Positions 12,901 through 26,740 of a DNA stretch of 64,000 bases are shown here, piece by piece. Each line of letters opens with the position of its first letter. The stretch's first letter is position 1. The notes beneath the pieces are model-generated. The model was not told where the DNA came from and ran no database searches. It was given only the letters and a program-made list of their open reading frames with translations. The position numbers and the translations under genes are program-made. This stretch comes from Puffinus mauretanicus (Eukaryota > Chordata > Aves > Procellariiformes > Procellariidae). Location of the stretch: positions 248,001-312,000 of the forward strand of contig JAJKFH010001431.1 in the NCBI GenBank assembly GCA_023333565.1, in the 5' to 3' direction.

Positions 12901-15900
12901 TTATTTGTGCAATTGCATTTGTGCATTTTTATCTTCTGGAAGCAGACTTTATTCAAATGGGTTAGAAATCTGTGGATGCAAATGGGTTTCAGAGGAAAAA
13001 AATAAGTGCTCAGCTTAGGTAACTAGCTTATGTTCTATATTCTATTTAAAGAATGTGAGCTAGCTAACACACAGGCCAGAAGTCCCGTTGGTCTAGACAG
13101 GACTTTCTGGCTCCTCACACGGATCCCTAGTTTCTAGATAAACTTCTGCGACTGGAGAAGGCGGCTTGTCCTTAAGTGTCGGTGTGCTGGACTGAGATGC
13201 AGCTGATGGGCACATATGTATGATGTCTAGCTCAGGCTTGCTATCTTTGTAAATTCTTGTATTTTCCTGTGCCATTTTCTTTTGGGCAAAGTACAGATAA
13301 TTGCTTTCCTCACCATTAATATGATACTCCTGTGGGCTACAACCTCTTGGCTTTTGGGATTTTGGGTTGTTTTTTTTTTTTTGGGGGAGTACTTCCCTGG
13401 TGTAATAAATGAAGGCCTTTCACAGTACTCTGACATACCTGCTCCCTGACTTAGGCCTATAGTTCGTCCACCTTTCTTACCCCAAAAAACTACTTTGAAT
13501 GGCCTTGGCTTGTGTGCCACTTCCTTTCTCCTCTCTCTAAGTTAATAGCTTAAAGGGAGCCAACCCCCCCCCCCCCAAGCCAAGGACTCTCTGAACTTTG
13601 GTCTTTCCTTACTGTTCTCCATATAAAAACTTTCCGCTACATCTGCCTCTACCACCACATCACTCTTCAGTGGTTTTCCCCAGCTTTTCTGTCTCTTGCT
13701 TCCAATTCCTCCTTCTTCAAAGCTTATTCAAGTATCTCATCTCCCTGCTGCTCTTTCAACATTTACCAGCTTGATGCATCTTCCTCATTCACCTATTAAT
13801 CCACTGTGTCCTGTACATGTATATATAAGGAAGTCCTCCTTCCTCTCCCTGAAAATCCACCCACAGAAAAAAGAGGCAAGTCATTACACAGATGTGCAAA
13901 TAAGTTTCACTAAGATCCCACATAAGTGCTTCAATTTGCCCAGGACAGACAAGTCCAGGTAAGTTTGAAATCTCCCCAGTTAAGAGACAAAACTGAGGTT
14001 TTTTGATCACTTTTAAGTTTAAGGGGTTTAAGTACTTCAACAATACCTAATATTCTATATGTGGTCACAACTGGCAATGTAGATTTATAGGGGGAAAAAA
14101 AAAAAAAACGGGGAGAAGATGCAGGTTAAAGGATGAAAGACTAAACAAACATGATGCAATTTCAGTTGTCAAATACTAATTTTTTTATTAGGTTGTATAC
14201 AACTTTAGTGTCTTGGGATCTGCTAAGCAAAATTTGTTTCACTTAACCGTTGAGTATCACAGGCAAAGTAACTGAAAATAGCAAAGTCAGTATTTGAAGA
14301 TCATAAACAGTAACTTTAGACTAAATGAAATGTAGATGGCTTTATTGAATTTAATTACATATGAAATTGAATACCTTGAAAACAAAGTACAATAAAAACA
14401 TGAACATATTTATTAGGGCAATGTTTTATGAAATTCAGATAGGCATATTATAAATATGAAAAACATAGCCTAGACAGTGAAATACCATTGCACTTGAAGA
14501 GCTAAGAGTTAACATTCTGCAGTTGCTTCAGTAAGTTTTTAAATGATAGCACAAAAGCACATTTTAAGATCTCATGTTCTGGTTCATGAATGTGAAAGAA
14601 TTTACTGTCCCACTTGTATGAGTTAGGGCCCTGTCTGCCACAGCTATGTGTGCATCAGAGAATAAAATGGGGTAGAAGGAAGGTAGAGATGATTAAAGGT
14701 TGAAGAAATGACTCTTCTTGACAACGTAGTATTAAAAAAATTAATATACCCATATTTCAGTTCTAGTATTTTAATGCAATATAGTCTTTCATCTATAAAA
14801 AGCATATTCCTTAAGTTACAGTTCTGAACTGAAAATAAATTAATATTCTAGTATCTAGCGATAATCTCAGTATATTCTATGTATTTAATTTAAAAAAATG
14901 TCAGTTTAGTTTCCAGAAAACCTGTCAGTCTCATAGAAATCTAACCCTCCTAATACATGTACTGAAGTTAGCAAAATCATAGCAAAACCAGTTTCATTTA
15001 ATTATTTCACTTGTAACTCAAATTAAATTATACTTAACTGCTCCTTGTATCATACAAAAAAAATACATATCATGTTTATTACTACTGATGTTAAAGGAAA
15101 CTTGGACAGGACTGAAGCTTTGCCGTTTCTTCATTACTGGAAACACAAATCCAGCTAAGACTTTTTAAGACAAGCTTTCATTTTTCAATTAACATGTTTT
15201 ATTTCAAATTTATTCAGAGCTGAAACAAGAGTTACATTTGCAGCTGAGGAAAGCAAAGATGAAACTTTGTTCTTTCTTTTGTGCTCAGCCATACAATTTA
15301 TTTTTCTCCTGGCAACAGATTTTAAATCTCTTTGCCTTTTTTTTTTCATGGGAACTGTTTAGTAAGTGCTGACATTAGAGCTGACAACGCTTTGTGTGTT
15401 TTTTTTCCTTTTGCCTGGTTTCTGTGTCTGTGTGTGCAGGCATGCATTCATTAACGTAATTCCTCAACATTCAACAAGAGTGCATCATAAACCAGAGGAA
15501 AAAAGCCTCATAAATATTTAGATCCTCCATCTACCTTCCAAAACTAAAGTGAAAAAGAGTATTTAGTGAGGACTTGGTTTGAGTTAATCTGCATATGAAG
15601 TGGAAGGGGCTACAAAAGGATGAAAAGGTGGTGGAAACGAGCATACAAACCCAGTAGTCTCCAGGGGGCCATTCATCTTGTTCTTGTCAATACAATCTCA
15701 GTCTCACTGCTTGGCTGTTCTCTGCGCATGACCCAACAGACTAGCTTTGCAAAGACAATGTTGCAAGGGATGTGCGTGCTTTCTTCCTAGTTTTGTTCTA
15801 TCGTGTAATTTTTCGAGAGGAGAAGCAAAATACTTTGTATTTCGGAAGCTGGAGAGATTTCTCTAAATGCTTCTCTACTCGTTTGTGGTCCGCACACTGA

Positions 15901-16195
15901 CATACAAACTTAAAACATTTACATAAAAGGACGAGTAGGTTATATGAAAAGCAATTTTAGGTAATTTGATAATTAGTGAGGGGTAATGAGATCACAATGT
16001 AGCTTAAAGCATATTATTATCTGCTGTACAGCTACAAAACTATACAATTTGGATCTAGTGCTGTATAGATTTATATATAAAACCTCCGCTATTTCTAACA
16101 AACAACACTGTCAAAAAGTCAAAAATTACAGATACAAAAAAACCCCACCACCAATAAAATCTGGTATTTAATGTATTTTCATAATTGAACAAAGT
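9903..16195. other. Intergenic DNA, no gene recognised
   Basis: Non-coding AT-rich sequence. A modestly GC-rich patch at about 10.19-10.48 kb contains a few CpGs but has no open frame or recognised repeat. Poly-C at 13.56 kb and poly-A at 14.09 kb are simple tracts. A pyrimidine-rich stretch covers about 13.60-13.86 kb. Nothing else stands out. Confidence 0.65.
13564..13576. repeat. Poly-C tract (13 C)
   Basis: Thirteen consecutive C in the upstream intergenic DNA. A second 13-C run lies at 30360-30372 in the intron. These are G-rich on the minus strand and prone to slippage. Confidence 0.9.
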
Positions 16196-16256
16196 CACAG
16201 AATCATTTAGGTTGGAACGGACCTCTTGAGATCATCTAGTCCAACCTCGCACATGG
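16196..16256 (-). mobile_element. CR1 LINE 3' fragment, - orientation
   Basis: CAGAATCATTTAGGTTGGAA followed by CGGACCTCTTGAGATCATCT and AGTCCAACC is the reverse complement of the CR1 3' end. Only about 60 bases remain, a very short 5'-truncated insertion. The surrounding sequence shows no further CR1 body. Confidence 0.85.
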
Positions 16257-19200
16257 AATTCTGCAAATTTTTTCGTATTTTTATTTTTAAAAATAAGGGA
16301 ACATTGCAATATATTAAATAATTATTTAACTTTTATTTCATGATCTGAGATCAAACTAATTTTGAAGGTTTACATCACACTACCTACATACAATGACTTG
16401 TAATCTCCCGACTGCTTAGGGAGTGCTTAGGTATCTTTTTCAGCCAGAAGGGCACAAAGGCCACTAAACAGTGAAGTCTGTAATTAGACACAAATAATGA
16501 TTTCACACGTATCAGCATTCTTGACCATAAGCAGCCAAAAGACTGCAGTTTTTTGGTTGTTGTGAGGACAAAGTTAGAATGAAATAATGTAACTCACTCA
16601 ATTCATCAAGCTCTACATCAATTATATGAAGATACAACAGGAGAATGACATCAATACTGCATGCAAAAAGGTCATTTTCATCACATAATATATTTGTAAT
16701 ATTCACTTATCTTACTACATTGCTAATCTACTATTTTGTACTTGTGATAACAGAAAAGTCCAAGTATATTTTTTTCAAATTACTCTCTATATTTCAGTCT
16801 CCTCCCTACATGAACTCAGCTGTGGGGTTTTTTCTGTTTGTTTGGTTGGTTTTTGTCTTTTGTTACCAGACCTCCCCAAAGCCCTATTACTGGAGGAAAA
16901 CAGTGAATGTATCAATGCACCATCAGGTACAAGCCTGAGCCTGCAAGCTGTGCATACACTGCTATGACTCCCCCACTAATCACCTGTTGTCAATCCAACA
17001 CAAAGGACTCCACCTACTCTGACAAACTTCTAATGAAGTACCAAGATATATCCATAGCCAGAGGGATAATTGATTTCACTACTAACCTGTAAGACAGGTG
17101 CATATGAACTTCAAAATGGAACAAAAGATCAATTACGCCTCTAGTAATGAAAATCAGATGAATAGCTGTAAATAGACTACCTGGAAGGAAAACTAAGGTA
17201 TGGATGTATACTTTAATTGACTTGCTAAGGGGAAGACCTTCTTCTGGCATGAAAATTGGCCATCTGATTGGCTATGTCATGAATTTTTTAAAACCAAGTA
17301 GAAAAATTCTAGAGATGGGGAAATGCTTTAAGTCCAGCAGTGCCTCCTCTCCACCTCTAACAGAGAAGTGGTTTGCCAGCTTCCCAAATAACAGGGGCTT
17401 TCCAGACCTTTCTAGGGTGGGAAGAAGGAAGGCTGCCTAATTTGGATTACTTAATACCTGTTTTCATGCTGACAGTCTTTAATCAAAACAGAATTACAAA
17501 AATTCAAGATAACTTTTTTTCCTGCCTTGCCTCAAGTAGTGTTTTCTTTATAGTTCCTGCCACAACCTGTTGTTTTTTGAGCATACTGTCAGATCAGACT
17601 AAATATTTTTTAATACGTAACAGAACAGTATTGTTACGCAAACTGGGTAGCAAAGTATACTCTCTGGGAAACTTATTTTTGCATTTCTCTGCTCCTTAAG
17701 CTGATTTGGGGGTGTGTGTGCTAAAAACAGAGACAACTATCACACCTGTTTTGTAAAATCAAAAACCTGTAATCAACATAAGTGTAATAACCTTTCTTTC
17801 TTAGTTTGACAAGTTATGTAAACACCTGAAAGGTGAAGAAAACTGCCCATGACACTGTCAAATATATATTTTTTAAACAAATACAATACCATAAGAGATG
17901 TTAAGATTTCAGTGATCATCTTTATTTATGAATGATACAATAAATTCCATACTATAAAGCTGCCTATTATAGAAGTTTTTAAGCCCACTTTCTCTAAGTT
18001 ATAAGAAAAGTTGTAACATGTACATAGAAACTTCTCATGTTCTAAGTGAACAGGAATATCTAGACTCATGTGAACTGGATCTGTACAAAAGTAATTTGAA
18101 TATACAGGAAATGTGCTGTGTTCCCCTTCCCTATATTTCAGTCACAAACGGAGACCAAATATGAAACATTTCAAACTAAGAAGAATAATTAAAAGTTAAG
18201 AGAATTTGAGAGGTGGCCAGCAGGGTAAAGTGCAATTTCTAGACACTTCAAATTTAGCTGCAGTGATTTTTTTAATCAGACCACTGTATCTACATCTGCA
18301 TGATTAGTCCATTTTGCCTCTACACCATAGTGAACTTTTCAGGCTACCCCCTTGCCCTTCTACTCTGTGGTCTATCCAACGCAATGACTTTATGAATGTA
18401 AAATACTAACACGTTTGGTTCTGAAAACCAAAGCTAGGGAATGACCGCATTACCTTCAATAGAGTAACTTAGCTGTTGCCAAAATCCTGAACCCAAGCTG
18501 TTGTTCAGACTATTCTGAGAGCAAATGTGGTTAATAGAAAGGCGTTTCTGCATGCTTACATTGAGATTCAGCTGACTGTTCAACAGTTCGCAGTGGCCAC
18601 TCCAGACATCCAAAAGGTGTAAGAGACATCTGCACAGAGCTGGCAGATGTGATACAGGAACTATGAGAGGAAAGTGACCTTCTGGAGACTCAAGTGGAAT
18701 ACCATAAGGCAAGTGAATCCCACGCCTTCTTGTGCTTATAAACTTGAAACAAAGAATTCCTGTAATCAAGCAATGAACTAATTTTAAATAATCGTCAGAT
18801 TATATGATCTTGTATGAAGTGACTGTAGCTCAAAATGAGTCAGATCTCTTAGATCAGCTAACAACCCAGAACTGTTCACCTTTTGGCTTTGAGCCCAAGA
18901 GTCATGTTTTACTGTTTGTTACGACTTGTCCTTTGAGCTCCAGTCAAATAGGGACTTAGGATACACCAGCCTACAAATGCCAACAAAGATGGCTCGAGAT
19001 TTGGGATGCTTCCTGTTACTATGAGGAAATCCTGAATCGATCCAATCCAAGTGCTTAAGCAATAATTCTCTCTACTTTTGTAACAGTTTTCATCCAAGCA
19101 ACTTGAAGTACTTTACTACAAAGTGTTTCATAGCTTCTGAAGAGTAGAAAACACTAAAATGGGCTCTGGGGTGTATCATAACTACAACGTATGTGGCTAC

Positions 19201-21666
19201 TATATTCCAGGAAAGACCTCCCACACTCAACAGAAAGTCTGTGGGTAGGAGAAACAAATGGGAGACAGTAAGTCATCCACAAATAAAAAGGTTTAGGCTT
19301 CCTAATGTGAAAAAGGACCATAAAAATATTAAGAGATTGAACACTTCTGTTTCCTTTTGGAGAAAAGGCACAAATAATACCCATGAACAGATAAAGCAGA
19401 GAGCAAGCTTCTGAGTATACTACAGCACAGAAGCACAACGGTCTTTGTGTGGGAAATCAACAACCACTGTAGCACTGCTCTCTGTCCTTTGCTTTGGATG
19501 CTCGACACTGTTGAAAAAAGCTGCTGGAGGTGAGACAGAATTGAAGATTCTTATTGCTTGGTCCCTTTCTTTCCTCACAGCTTTGTAACTCCAGATACTT
19601 CTCTTCATTAAATACATAAAAAAGAATTGTATTTAATAAAGACTTGGAATATATAAAGTCTTTTCAGTGGGAAAAAAAGATTTCTAGTAAAAAATAAGAT
19701 TCTAATTTTCAGACTGATTAATTACATTTTATCAGAAGGTCCAGCCAATACAGAAGTTTCTTGCTCATTACCAGAAGGTTTTAAAAAATGCAAAGTTTTC
19801 TTATAATTTGTTTAGACGTTTTCTGCCCAGTTAAATATAAGCTCCTTGAGCAAGAACTGCTGCTCTTTGTGTACTGAACATTAAGAAGCATAAGCAACAC
19901 ACCTCTCTATCCCAGCCGAAACCAGGACAGTCAATATACATATACATTTGTATTTCAGATATGTTAAAAGGAAAGTTAAATTACTGCATCAATTACATTC
20001 TAAGCTCTACTTGGGTTTAGTAGTAATTGAGAAGAATGATCAATTTAAATCTATTTACAAAGTTAAGGCTGAAAGCATTTCATTTATATTCAACAGTAAC
20101 CAATATACTATGGTATTTTACCAAAAGATGGTGCACCTGAAAAACAGAACTTACCAGTTTCTTTAGCTGTCAGCTCTTTGCCACTGTGGTTGTCAAAATA
20201 AATTTGCAAATTTCCCTGACATGAACTTTGTTTCCTTTTTTTTTTTTTAATCCTATGATGAAAAGTAAAAATACTTTTGATTATATATCTTACACAGAAA
20301 TAGGTCTTTCAACATTGTATTTTTAGTTACATGTAGCAAATAAAGAAAGCTGCTGAGGGCACTACTGTAGTCGAGATGACTGCATCGATTAAAATGCAGA
20401 ATGTTATCCTGGACAGTTTTAAGGTTAGATATCTAGTGCAAATTGGATAGAAGGTAAAAAACAAAACAGGTATGTCTGAAATAATGGCTAAGAGCTCTTA
20501 GTATTCTTAGTTTCCAGATATCCTAACACTGTAGTCTTTTAAACTAGAATATGTGTTAGCTGGACTCCAATGACAGATATATTATATTTAGCAATGGTCA
20601 ATTCAGTGCCTCCACAGAGTTAGGCAGCAGTTAGAGTAATACACACTCACTGCTACTCCCACTTCTGCAACGCATGGCACAGGCTGCCTCACACAGCGTT
20701 TCCGTACATGAGTTCTCCGCAAGGGACAGGCCAGAAGCCATTTGAAATTCTCCCCTATGCAAGCCCAGAGCTGTATAGCTAAGGTAGTATTTTTGTGACT
20801 GTACAGATGGGAAATGTAGTTAGCACACTAACTGAAGCTGTTGGACTGTGCATGGGATTAGAAACACTGGAAATGTGCATGGTGTATTTCAAGAGATTAT
20901 TTGGCTTCTTTTAGTGAGCTAGGAAGAATATTGATGATCCAACAGTAAAATGCACAAAAACAATGCAAGTGTTTATAAATTACAAGATGTAGGGAAGTTT
21001 ATGAGCTTAGAGGCAAAACATACCTTCAAAATGCACAATTTAAGTATGTTCTGTGAATAATTAGCTGTTTTCCCCCAGCTTTTAAATTTAAGTGCTGTTA
21101 TGAACGAGATGATAAAGTAGGTAAATTTTATGTTTAGAATGTAGTACCTCGATTTAGTTTTCTCTCCCTAATTACTGGTAATTTTTTCTCTTCTATGCTT
21201 TCTCAGATTGCTTTTTTTTCCTTCCTTCTCACAGTTTTCTGCCTTTCTCAGCAACATTATAATAAAACTGGCATACATGAGATTCATTTTGATCTCCTAC
21301 TGAAGAATGTGAAATGAAACCAATCTAAACTTCGTTTTTAATGCACAGAGATTTCTCAGGAGCCTAGCAGAACTACCACCCTCTCTAGACAGACACACAT
21401 TTTCTCATTGCTAGAATGCTATCTTTTCTGGAGAAAAGTCTACATAGTAGTACGTAAAGAAACAGCATGTACATTCTATACCCATGGAAATTATCTACTT
21501 AAAGAAAAATATAATCTAATAGGTGATTAATCTACGGCAATCTTGAACACTGATGTAACACTTTCTACTATATATTGATTTACATCTTCTCCATGCATAA
21601 CCATGGCTATTTGGTACTTAAATAAGGTGAAGCACAACACAGAGATTCCCCTGCCTTCCCTAACAT
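16257..21666. other. Intergenic DNA, no gene recognised
   Basis: Between the two CR1 fragments the sequence is AT-rich and non-coding. Open frames of up to 111 codons occur (for example antisense at 18434-18769) but look like chance: no domain, signal or homologous phrase is recognised. No RNA gene was seen. Confidence 0.65.
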
Positions 21667-21857
21667 GAGGGTGGTGAAACACTGCAACAGCTTGCCCAGA
21701 GAAGCTGTCGATGCCCCATCACCAGAAGTGTTCAAGGTCAGTTTGGACGGGGCTCTGAGCAACCTGATCTAGTTGAAGATGTCCGTGGTCATTGCAGGGG
21801 AGTTGGACTAGATGACCTTTAAAGGTCCCTTCCAACCCAAAGTACTCTATGATTCTA
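21667..21857 (+). mobile_element. CR1 LINE 3' fragment, + orientation
   Basis: The stretch from GAGGGTGGTGAAACACTGCA through GTTGGACTAGATGACC and TCCCTTCCAACCC to CTATGATTCT is the classic avian CR1 3' end. It is truncated at the 5' side, as most CR1 copies are, and carries no intact reverse transcriptase. The terminal ATTCT-type repeat marks the 3' end. Divergence from consensus is moderate, for example GATCTAGTTGAAG where GGTCTAGTGGAAG is usual. Confidence 0.88.
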
Positions 21858-24800
21858 ACTACTGAGAGTTAAAACAAAATGCTTAATATTTTATGAAGCA
21901 GAATTTAGGTCCCTCCATCCTATCTGTGTAACAGTATCCTATCACAGTAACTTAAGGTATATGGAATACGTACCTTACCAAGAAAACTGCCAGGTACAAG
22001 ATTTAGGTCAAAGGTGGAAAATACTTTTTTGTTTGACACAGCATTTTCTTTTCTCCCCGACTTAATGACTGCATAATTAACACACAACCACAGGAACAGT
22101 GAAAATGCAGCTCTTCCTACTCTTACATAAGTGGATGAATCACAAAGATAGCTCTTCTTCTGGCTCCTTTATTCCAACCTGAGGAATGGCCAGTTCTAAC
22201 AGGAGTAACACTGTGGGTTACTACACCCTTCTTCACAGTTGTCATACAGCTTGAAGTACCTTAAATATAGAAGATACAAATCTGAATCCTTACAGACTAA
22301 GGTGTGCTTAAAACCTGTATCTTCCACTTTTTCAGCAATCCCTTAGCATCAGTAGTGGACAAATTTAGACATTATCTCTTCCAAGATTACACACAGCACT
22401 CGGAAATGTGTTACAATCTATATGTGTTATCTATATTAAATGGATCAAGCTCATCCTGGGATTTAAACAGAAGTCACGACGTATTTTCAACTCTCTGCTG
22501 CATCAGGAAACATTCAAACTGGAATAAAGCATCCAATTCTACAGATAGGATAAACTCTGGCATACAGAGTGGACAGGTAAGTGTTAGCATAAATAATGAA
22601 AGAACCTGAGGTGGTCATTGGAACATGGGCTTTCTTTTTTTTTTTAAACTCTTCGCTTTTTAGACTATGAACCCTATGCCATCTGCTTATTATTTTGAAT
22701 GATGCACTACTATGGCTTCTGTTCGAAAAGTTACCTGTCAGTTTGGCTTAACGTCACAGGAAATACATTTTCATTGTCAGACACATCACAGAATTTCAAT
22801 ATAATTGGTTCTTGAGATTTTTAGTACAAACATCGTATTTTTTTTCTCAAGTGACTGTAACGGGTAAGTGCAGAATCGCTTCTTTCCCTAAAAAAGAGCA
22901 GTATAGCACATTGGTATCTTCCCGTTATAGATAGCGTTGCAGAAGGCTGATGACATCCAACTGCATATGCCTATGATTTGGTCAGAGACTCTGGAAGTAA
23001 CAGCCAACATTTTAACTAAAAGAGTGTGTTTCCCAGTAGTCATCAGCGTTCAGCTCTCCTATTTCCCGAGGTGCTATCAGCTATGAACATTATATCAGTA
23101 ATTGAATTTGCTTTTTATGATCATTGCAGGCCTTTACTGTAATATACAGAGGCTGCTGCTTGCATTATCATAATTTTTTCTTACTTCAAGATTAGATTAA
23201 TGCAATAAAACGTCACCTTAAAAGAGAACCTGTTGGAGAACACTACAGGTTACATGATACACAAAGGGCTACCCAGATGAAAACACAAGAGTTAAAGATA
23301 CAGAATTCTGCTTGTGTCCAGACTGAAGTTAAAGCATTGGGTAGTTACCTAAGGAACCTGACATGACCACAGGACCTGGTTACCTTGAAACAAACCAACC
23401 AAAACAACACCCATCCCTCCACCCCCGACAACAATACCACACAACCTCTCCCCCTTACCTGCAGGACCTGTTTACCCAGCCCTGTGTCCACCCCCACCCC
23501 TCCGCCATTTCTTCCCCCATGGGAAAACTGCAAAGTTCAGTACAGTGCAAGGGTACTTCGAGTGCCTCTGTAGATCAGGTTGTAGGCACACTAGTCTTGA
23601 TGGGAGCTATACCTTCTCACAGCCCTTTAACCAGAACTAATTCAACTTTCAGCTCCCAGGCACTCTTAAAACACCCCTTCCTGGGATGTGGAAGTGTGGG
23701 AAGGTAAACGGAGAGAGAAGAATATAAGGTATGCCAAGAAGGGCTCCTGGGTAGCTTTTTTGTTTTTACTGTATACTTGATGAAGAAAGATATCATGATT
23801 TGCTTATTTAAAACTAATGGTGAGTTATCTACATTTTGTTAAAGCATTCAGCTTTTCCAAGGGTATTTTTCCAATTAATTAAATTCTGAGTCTTGAAGTA
23901 TTTATGGAAAAATCAAGGATGAGAATTTTTGTTAACTCATTTATGACTAATTACATGGGCAACTTCAGCACATAGCTTTACCTCAATTTCTGTACTGTTC
24001 AGACTGAGAAAATAATTCAGATTAACACAGAGCAAACTAGAGCTTGAACATGGCACTGCACTGTATGAGCGATTCCTCAGTAACTGCTAGTGTGCACCAT
24101 CTTATTCTCCAGTAAATAAGTGCAAAATAGCTTAGGATAAGCTATATTGTTCCTATTAAGCTATATTTAAGCTATATTAAGCTATTAGGATAAGCTATAT
24201 TGTTCCTATATTGTTCCTAAGCTATATTGTTCCTATTGGTAGGGAAGACAACTGATAGTTACTGCACAACAACTTGTGCTGGTATTTCTTACCTTATATT
24301 GTGTGCTTGTTTTGTCTGCTGATATTCAAGCACTGGAAGCACTTTATGTGCAGGAAGCAAAAATGAAGTGGTATGGAAACAGCTGCACCAAATCTGCTGA
24401 AAAAGTCTCCATGTGCTCCACATTTTTACTGTGAGAATCAGCAGTCCAGGACAATTATTCTAACATTATCCAAGTTCATCTAATTTTAAGATGAAAGCCT
24501 GCCGTCTGATGGATGCCCTTAATCAAACTGAAGGATTCGATACCAAGCCTTCTCAGAGTTAAAAAGAGCCTTCACTCACTGGTTAAAAATTAGCAAATAA
24601 AGGGCTACAAAAACGCGTCATCTTTCAGACTAATCCAAGATAAATAAAAGGATGGCAATTTTGTTAAGCATGTAAGGTTGTGTTTTAGGTTGTCACAATT
24701 TTAAAACGAGGTTGGAAAAGAGCAAACACAATCTTGTTACTAAACAGAAACTCTATTGTTTCATCATCCATAGCCATACTGCAGTGTGCTTTGGGCCTGC

Positions 24801-25689
24801 TATTGATGGACTAAGAAACTATATTAAAAAAAATGGTTTGTAAGATTGCTACTCTGTCTGTTATAACAAAGATAATATTTTCTTGCTGAATATACATTTT
24901 TAAAATAATGGAAGCAATAAATCTGACGGATCTTACATAAGCCGTTAATTTTTACTTAATGTAAACAAAACCCTGAAATAAAATAAAAATTCTCATGTCC
25001 AAATAATGAGTTCTACATGTTTAAAGGCAAAAAAATCCAATAAACACTAGAAGGAATGCAATAATCTAAGGCATTTTTTACTATTATTACTTACTACTAT
25101 TATTTCTCTACATTTTTGTCAATGTACATCTTTCAGGAAAAGTAGAGTAACACTGCTTGACGATACCCAATGAAATTGTACACCTGTCAAGACGACAACG
25201 TATCTGTGCTTCTTTTTAGTTTTGGAAGCATTATGCATTGCGATTAACCTAATATTCAAGGTTTCTTCAAATACTGTGCATTATGTATGAAAATACATTT
25301 GAATTTTTACAGGACTTCAAGCAATAGCTAGACTTTATACTTAGTCCTACTAGAAATGGCTGTTTCCAGCGAACTAAATGAAGCACGAAGCGATTTTTAT
25401 CTAGCTTTGTAACATAAGCTCTACCAAGCTACTGAAAATTAGATCAAAGCTTTCTGACGATATCGTAAGTAATAAAAATCACGATCACCAGGTAGCTGCG
25501 TGGGGAAGAAGGAATACGTACAAGCAACCGCGTCGCGCTGCTTTGCCTCTGCGGCTACAGTGGATGGAGCACGTTAATTTTGGTTCTGGCTGCCGGATAC
25601 TGCTGCTCCCATCACGTCTCCCATCCAAACCCGTCAAACAAGTCGCGGCTGATGCCAAAACACGGCGCTGCCCTGTAAGCAAAAAAGGG
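21858..25689. other. Promoter-proximal intergenic DNA
   Basis: Mostly AT-rich non-coding sequence up to the CpG island. A C-rich patch at 23.39-23.70 kb carries a strong minus-strand donor-like site (CAG/GTAAGG, reading leftward at about 23455-23463) without a supported exon. The 24.13 kb tandem repeat is listed separately. CpGs begin to appear from about 25.5 kb. Confidence 0.6.
24134..24239. repeat. Short tandem repeat of AAGCTATATTGTTCCTA units
   Basis: The core TAAGCTATATTGTTCCTAT appears at about 24138, 24191 and 24218, interspersed with partial copies of AAGCTATATT and TATTGTTCCTA. The copies are exact, which points to recent slippage-type expansion. No coding frame or known repeat family is recognised. 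Confidence 0.8.
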
Positions 25690-26228
25690 CGTCTAACTGC
25701 CTGCCAGCGGGGCTTGGGCAGGCAGGCAGCGCCGCGACCGGGACCCAGAGGCCGGCCCAGGCTGCCGCGGAGGCGGGCGCGCCGGCCGGGCGGCTGGGGC
25801 ACGGCGCTGCGCAGCGCCAGCCGCAGGCGGGGGCCGCCGTCGTTGCTCCGGGGTCGGGCGTGCGGGGGAAAGGGCGTGCGTAAGGCTGGGCCGCCACCGC
25901 CTGCATGTCTCCTCCGGCAGGACCAGCAAGCCCCCGGTCCGCTCCGCGCCCCTCCGAGGCCGAAGGCGGCCGTTAAACCGTTCCCACAGCAGGCGGGCTC
26001 ATGCCGCCTGGCCGACAGACGGGGGTAAGGCGGCAGGGAGAGCAGCTCCCGCCACCCCCACTTCTCCTCGGCCTCCCGCGGGGCCGCTTACGGCTCGCTA
26101 CTGGGGAGCTCCCCCGGCCCCAGTGCCTCAGCCCCGCGCCGCGCTCTCCTCCTGCCCCCGCGGCCGCGTTACCGGTTAGAAATCGCTCCTCGCGCCGCTC
26201 CGCCACCCGCACCGCCCACCGCCCGCGG

Positions 26229-26238
26229 GCGCATGCGC
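26229..26238. promoter_or_regulatory. NRF1 binding palindrome
   Basis: The decamer GCGCATGCGC is the perfect palindromic core bound by NRF1 dimers, a common activator of CpG-island promoters. It sits about 1.28 kb upstream of the QKI ATG inside the island. A second weaker NRF1-like stretch (TGCGCGCCTGCGC) lies near 26515-26528. Occupancy is inferred from the motif only. Confidence 0.6.
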
Positions 26239-26376
26239 GGCGCCACCAACAGCCGCCCCCCCAACTCCGTTCTCCCCGCTCTGCCGCGCGACACCGTGCC
26301 CGCGCGAAGCGGCGGCGACGTTGTACAGGGCGGACGCACGCGCGCCTCGCTAGGGCTCTCCCCGCCTCCGAGGGCG

Positions 26377-26382
26377 CACGTG
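26377..26382. promoter_or_regulatory. CACGTG E-box (USF/MYC/TFE-type)
   Basis: The palindrome CACGTG occurs in the context GCGCACGTGACCC, which resembles USF or MiT/TFE family sites through the flanking GTGAC. It is 147 bases downstream of the NRF1 core within the same island. Function is inferred from sequence alone. Confidence 0.5.
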
Positions 26383-26712
26383 ACCCTGCTCCGCCTCCGC
26401 CCCCCCCCGCCACGCGCGGAATGGGTGAAGTAACACGACTTTGTTTAGAAGAGTTCTGTGCGCGCGCGTGTTTCCGCGGGGCGGGGGGAGGCGCGCGGGA
26501 GCCGCACGCGACGCTGCGCGCCTGCGCCGCCTGTCCACGCGCAGACACTCGGAGGGGGCGTGGTCGGGGGGGAGAAAGCCCCCTTCGGCCCGGCGGCGCC
26601 CCCTCCCCTTCCCGCCTCCCCCCGCTGCGCCGCCGCCGCCCCGGGAGCGGAAAGGGAGCGACAGCTGGCTCCGCCAAGCGGCGCTGCCGCCGCCGGCCGC
26701 CGAGTAACGGCC

Positions 26713-26740
26713 GCCCCGCCCCTGGGCCCGCCCCCCGGAA
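26713..26740. promoter_or_regulatory. GC box plus ETS core
   Basis: An SP/KLF GC box (GCCCCGCCCC, 26713-26722) is followed by a second C-rich box and by the ETS/GABP core CCGGAA at 26735-26740. The paired arrangement is typical of TATA-less promoters near the start site, so initiation could occur just downstream of it. The possible uORF ATG overlaps the last A of the ETS core. Confidence 0.45.

Noticed and set aside
1..25689. 3' end of a PACRG-like upstream gene
   Set aside because: Synteny in mammals suggests PACRG upstream, but no frame carries its known C-terminal residues and no exon series was visible.
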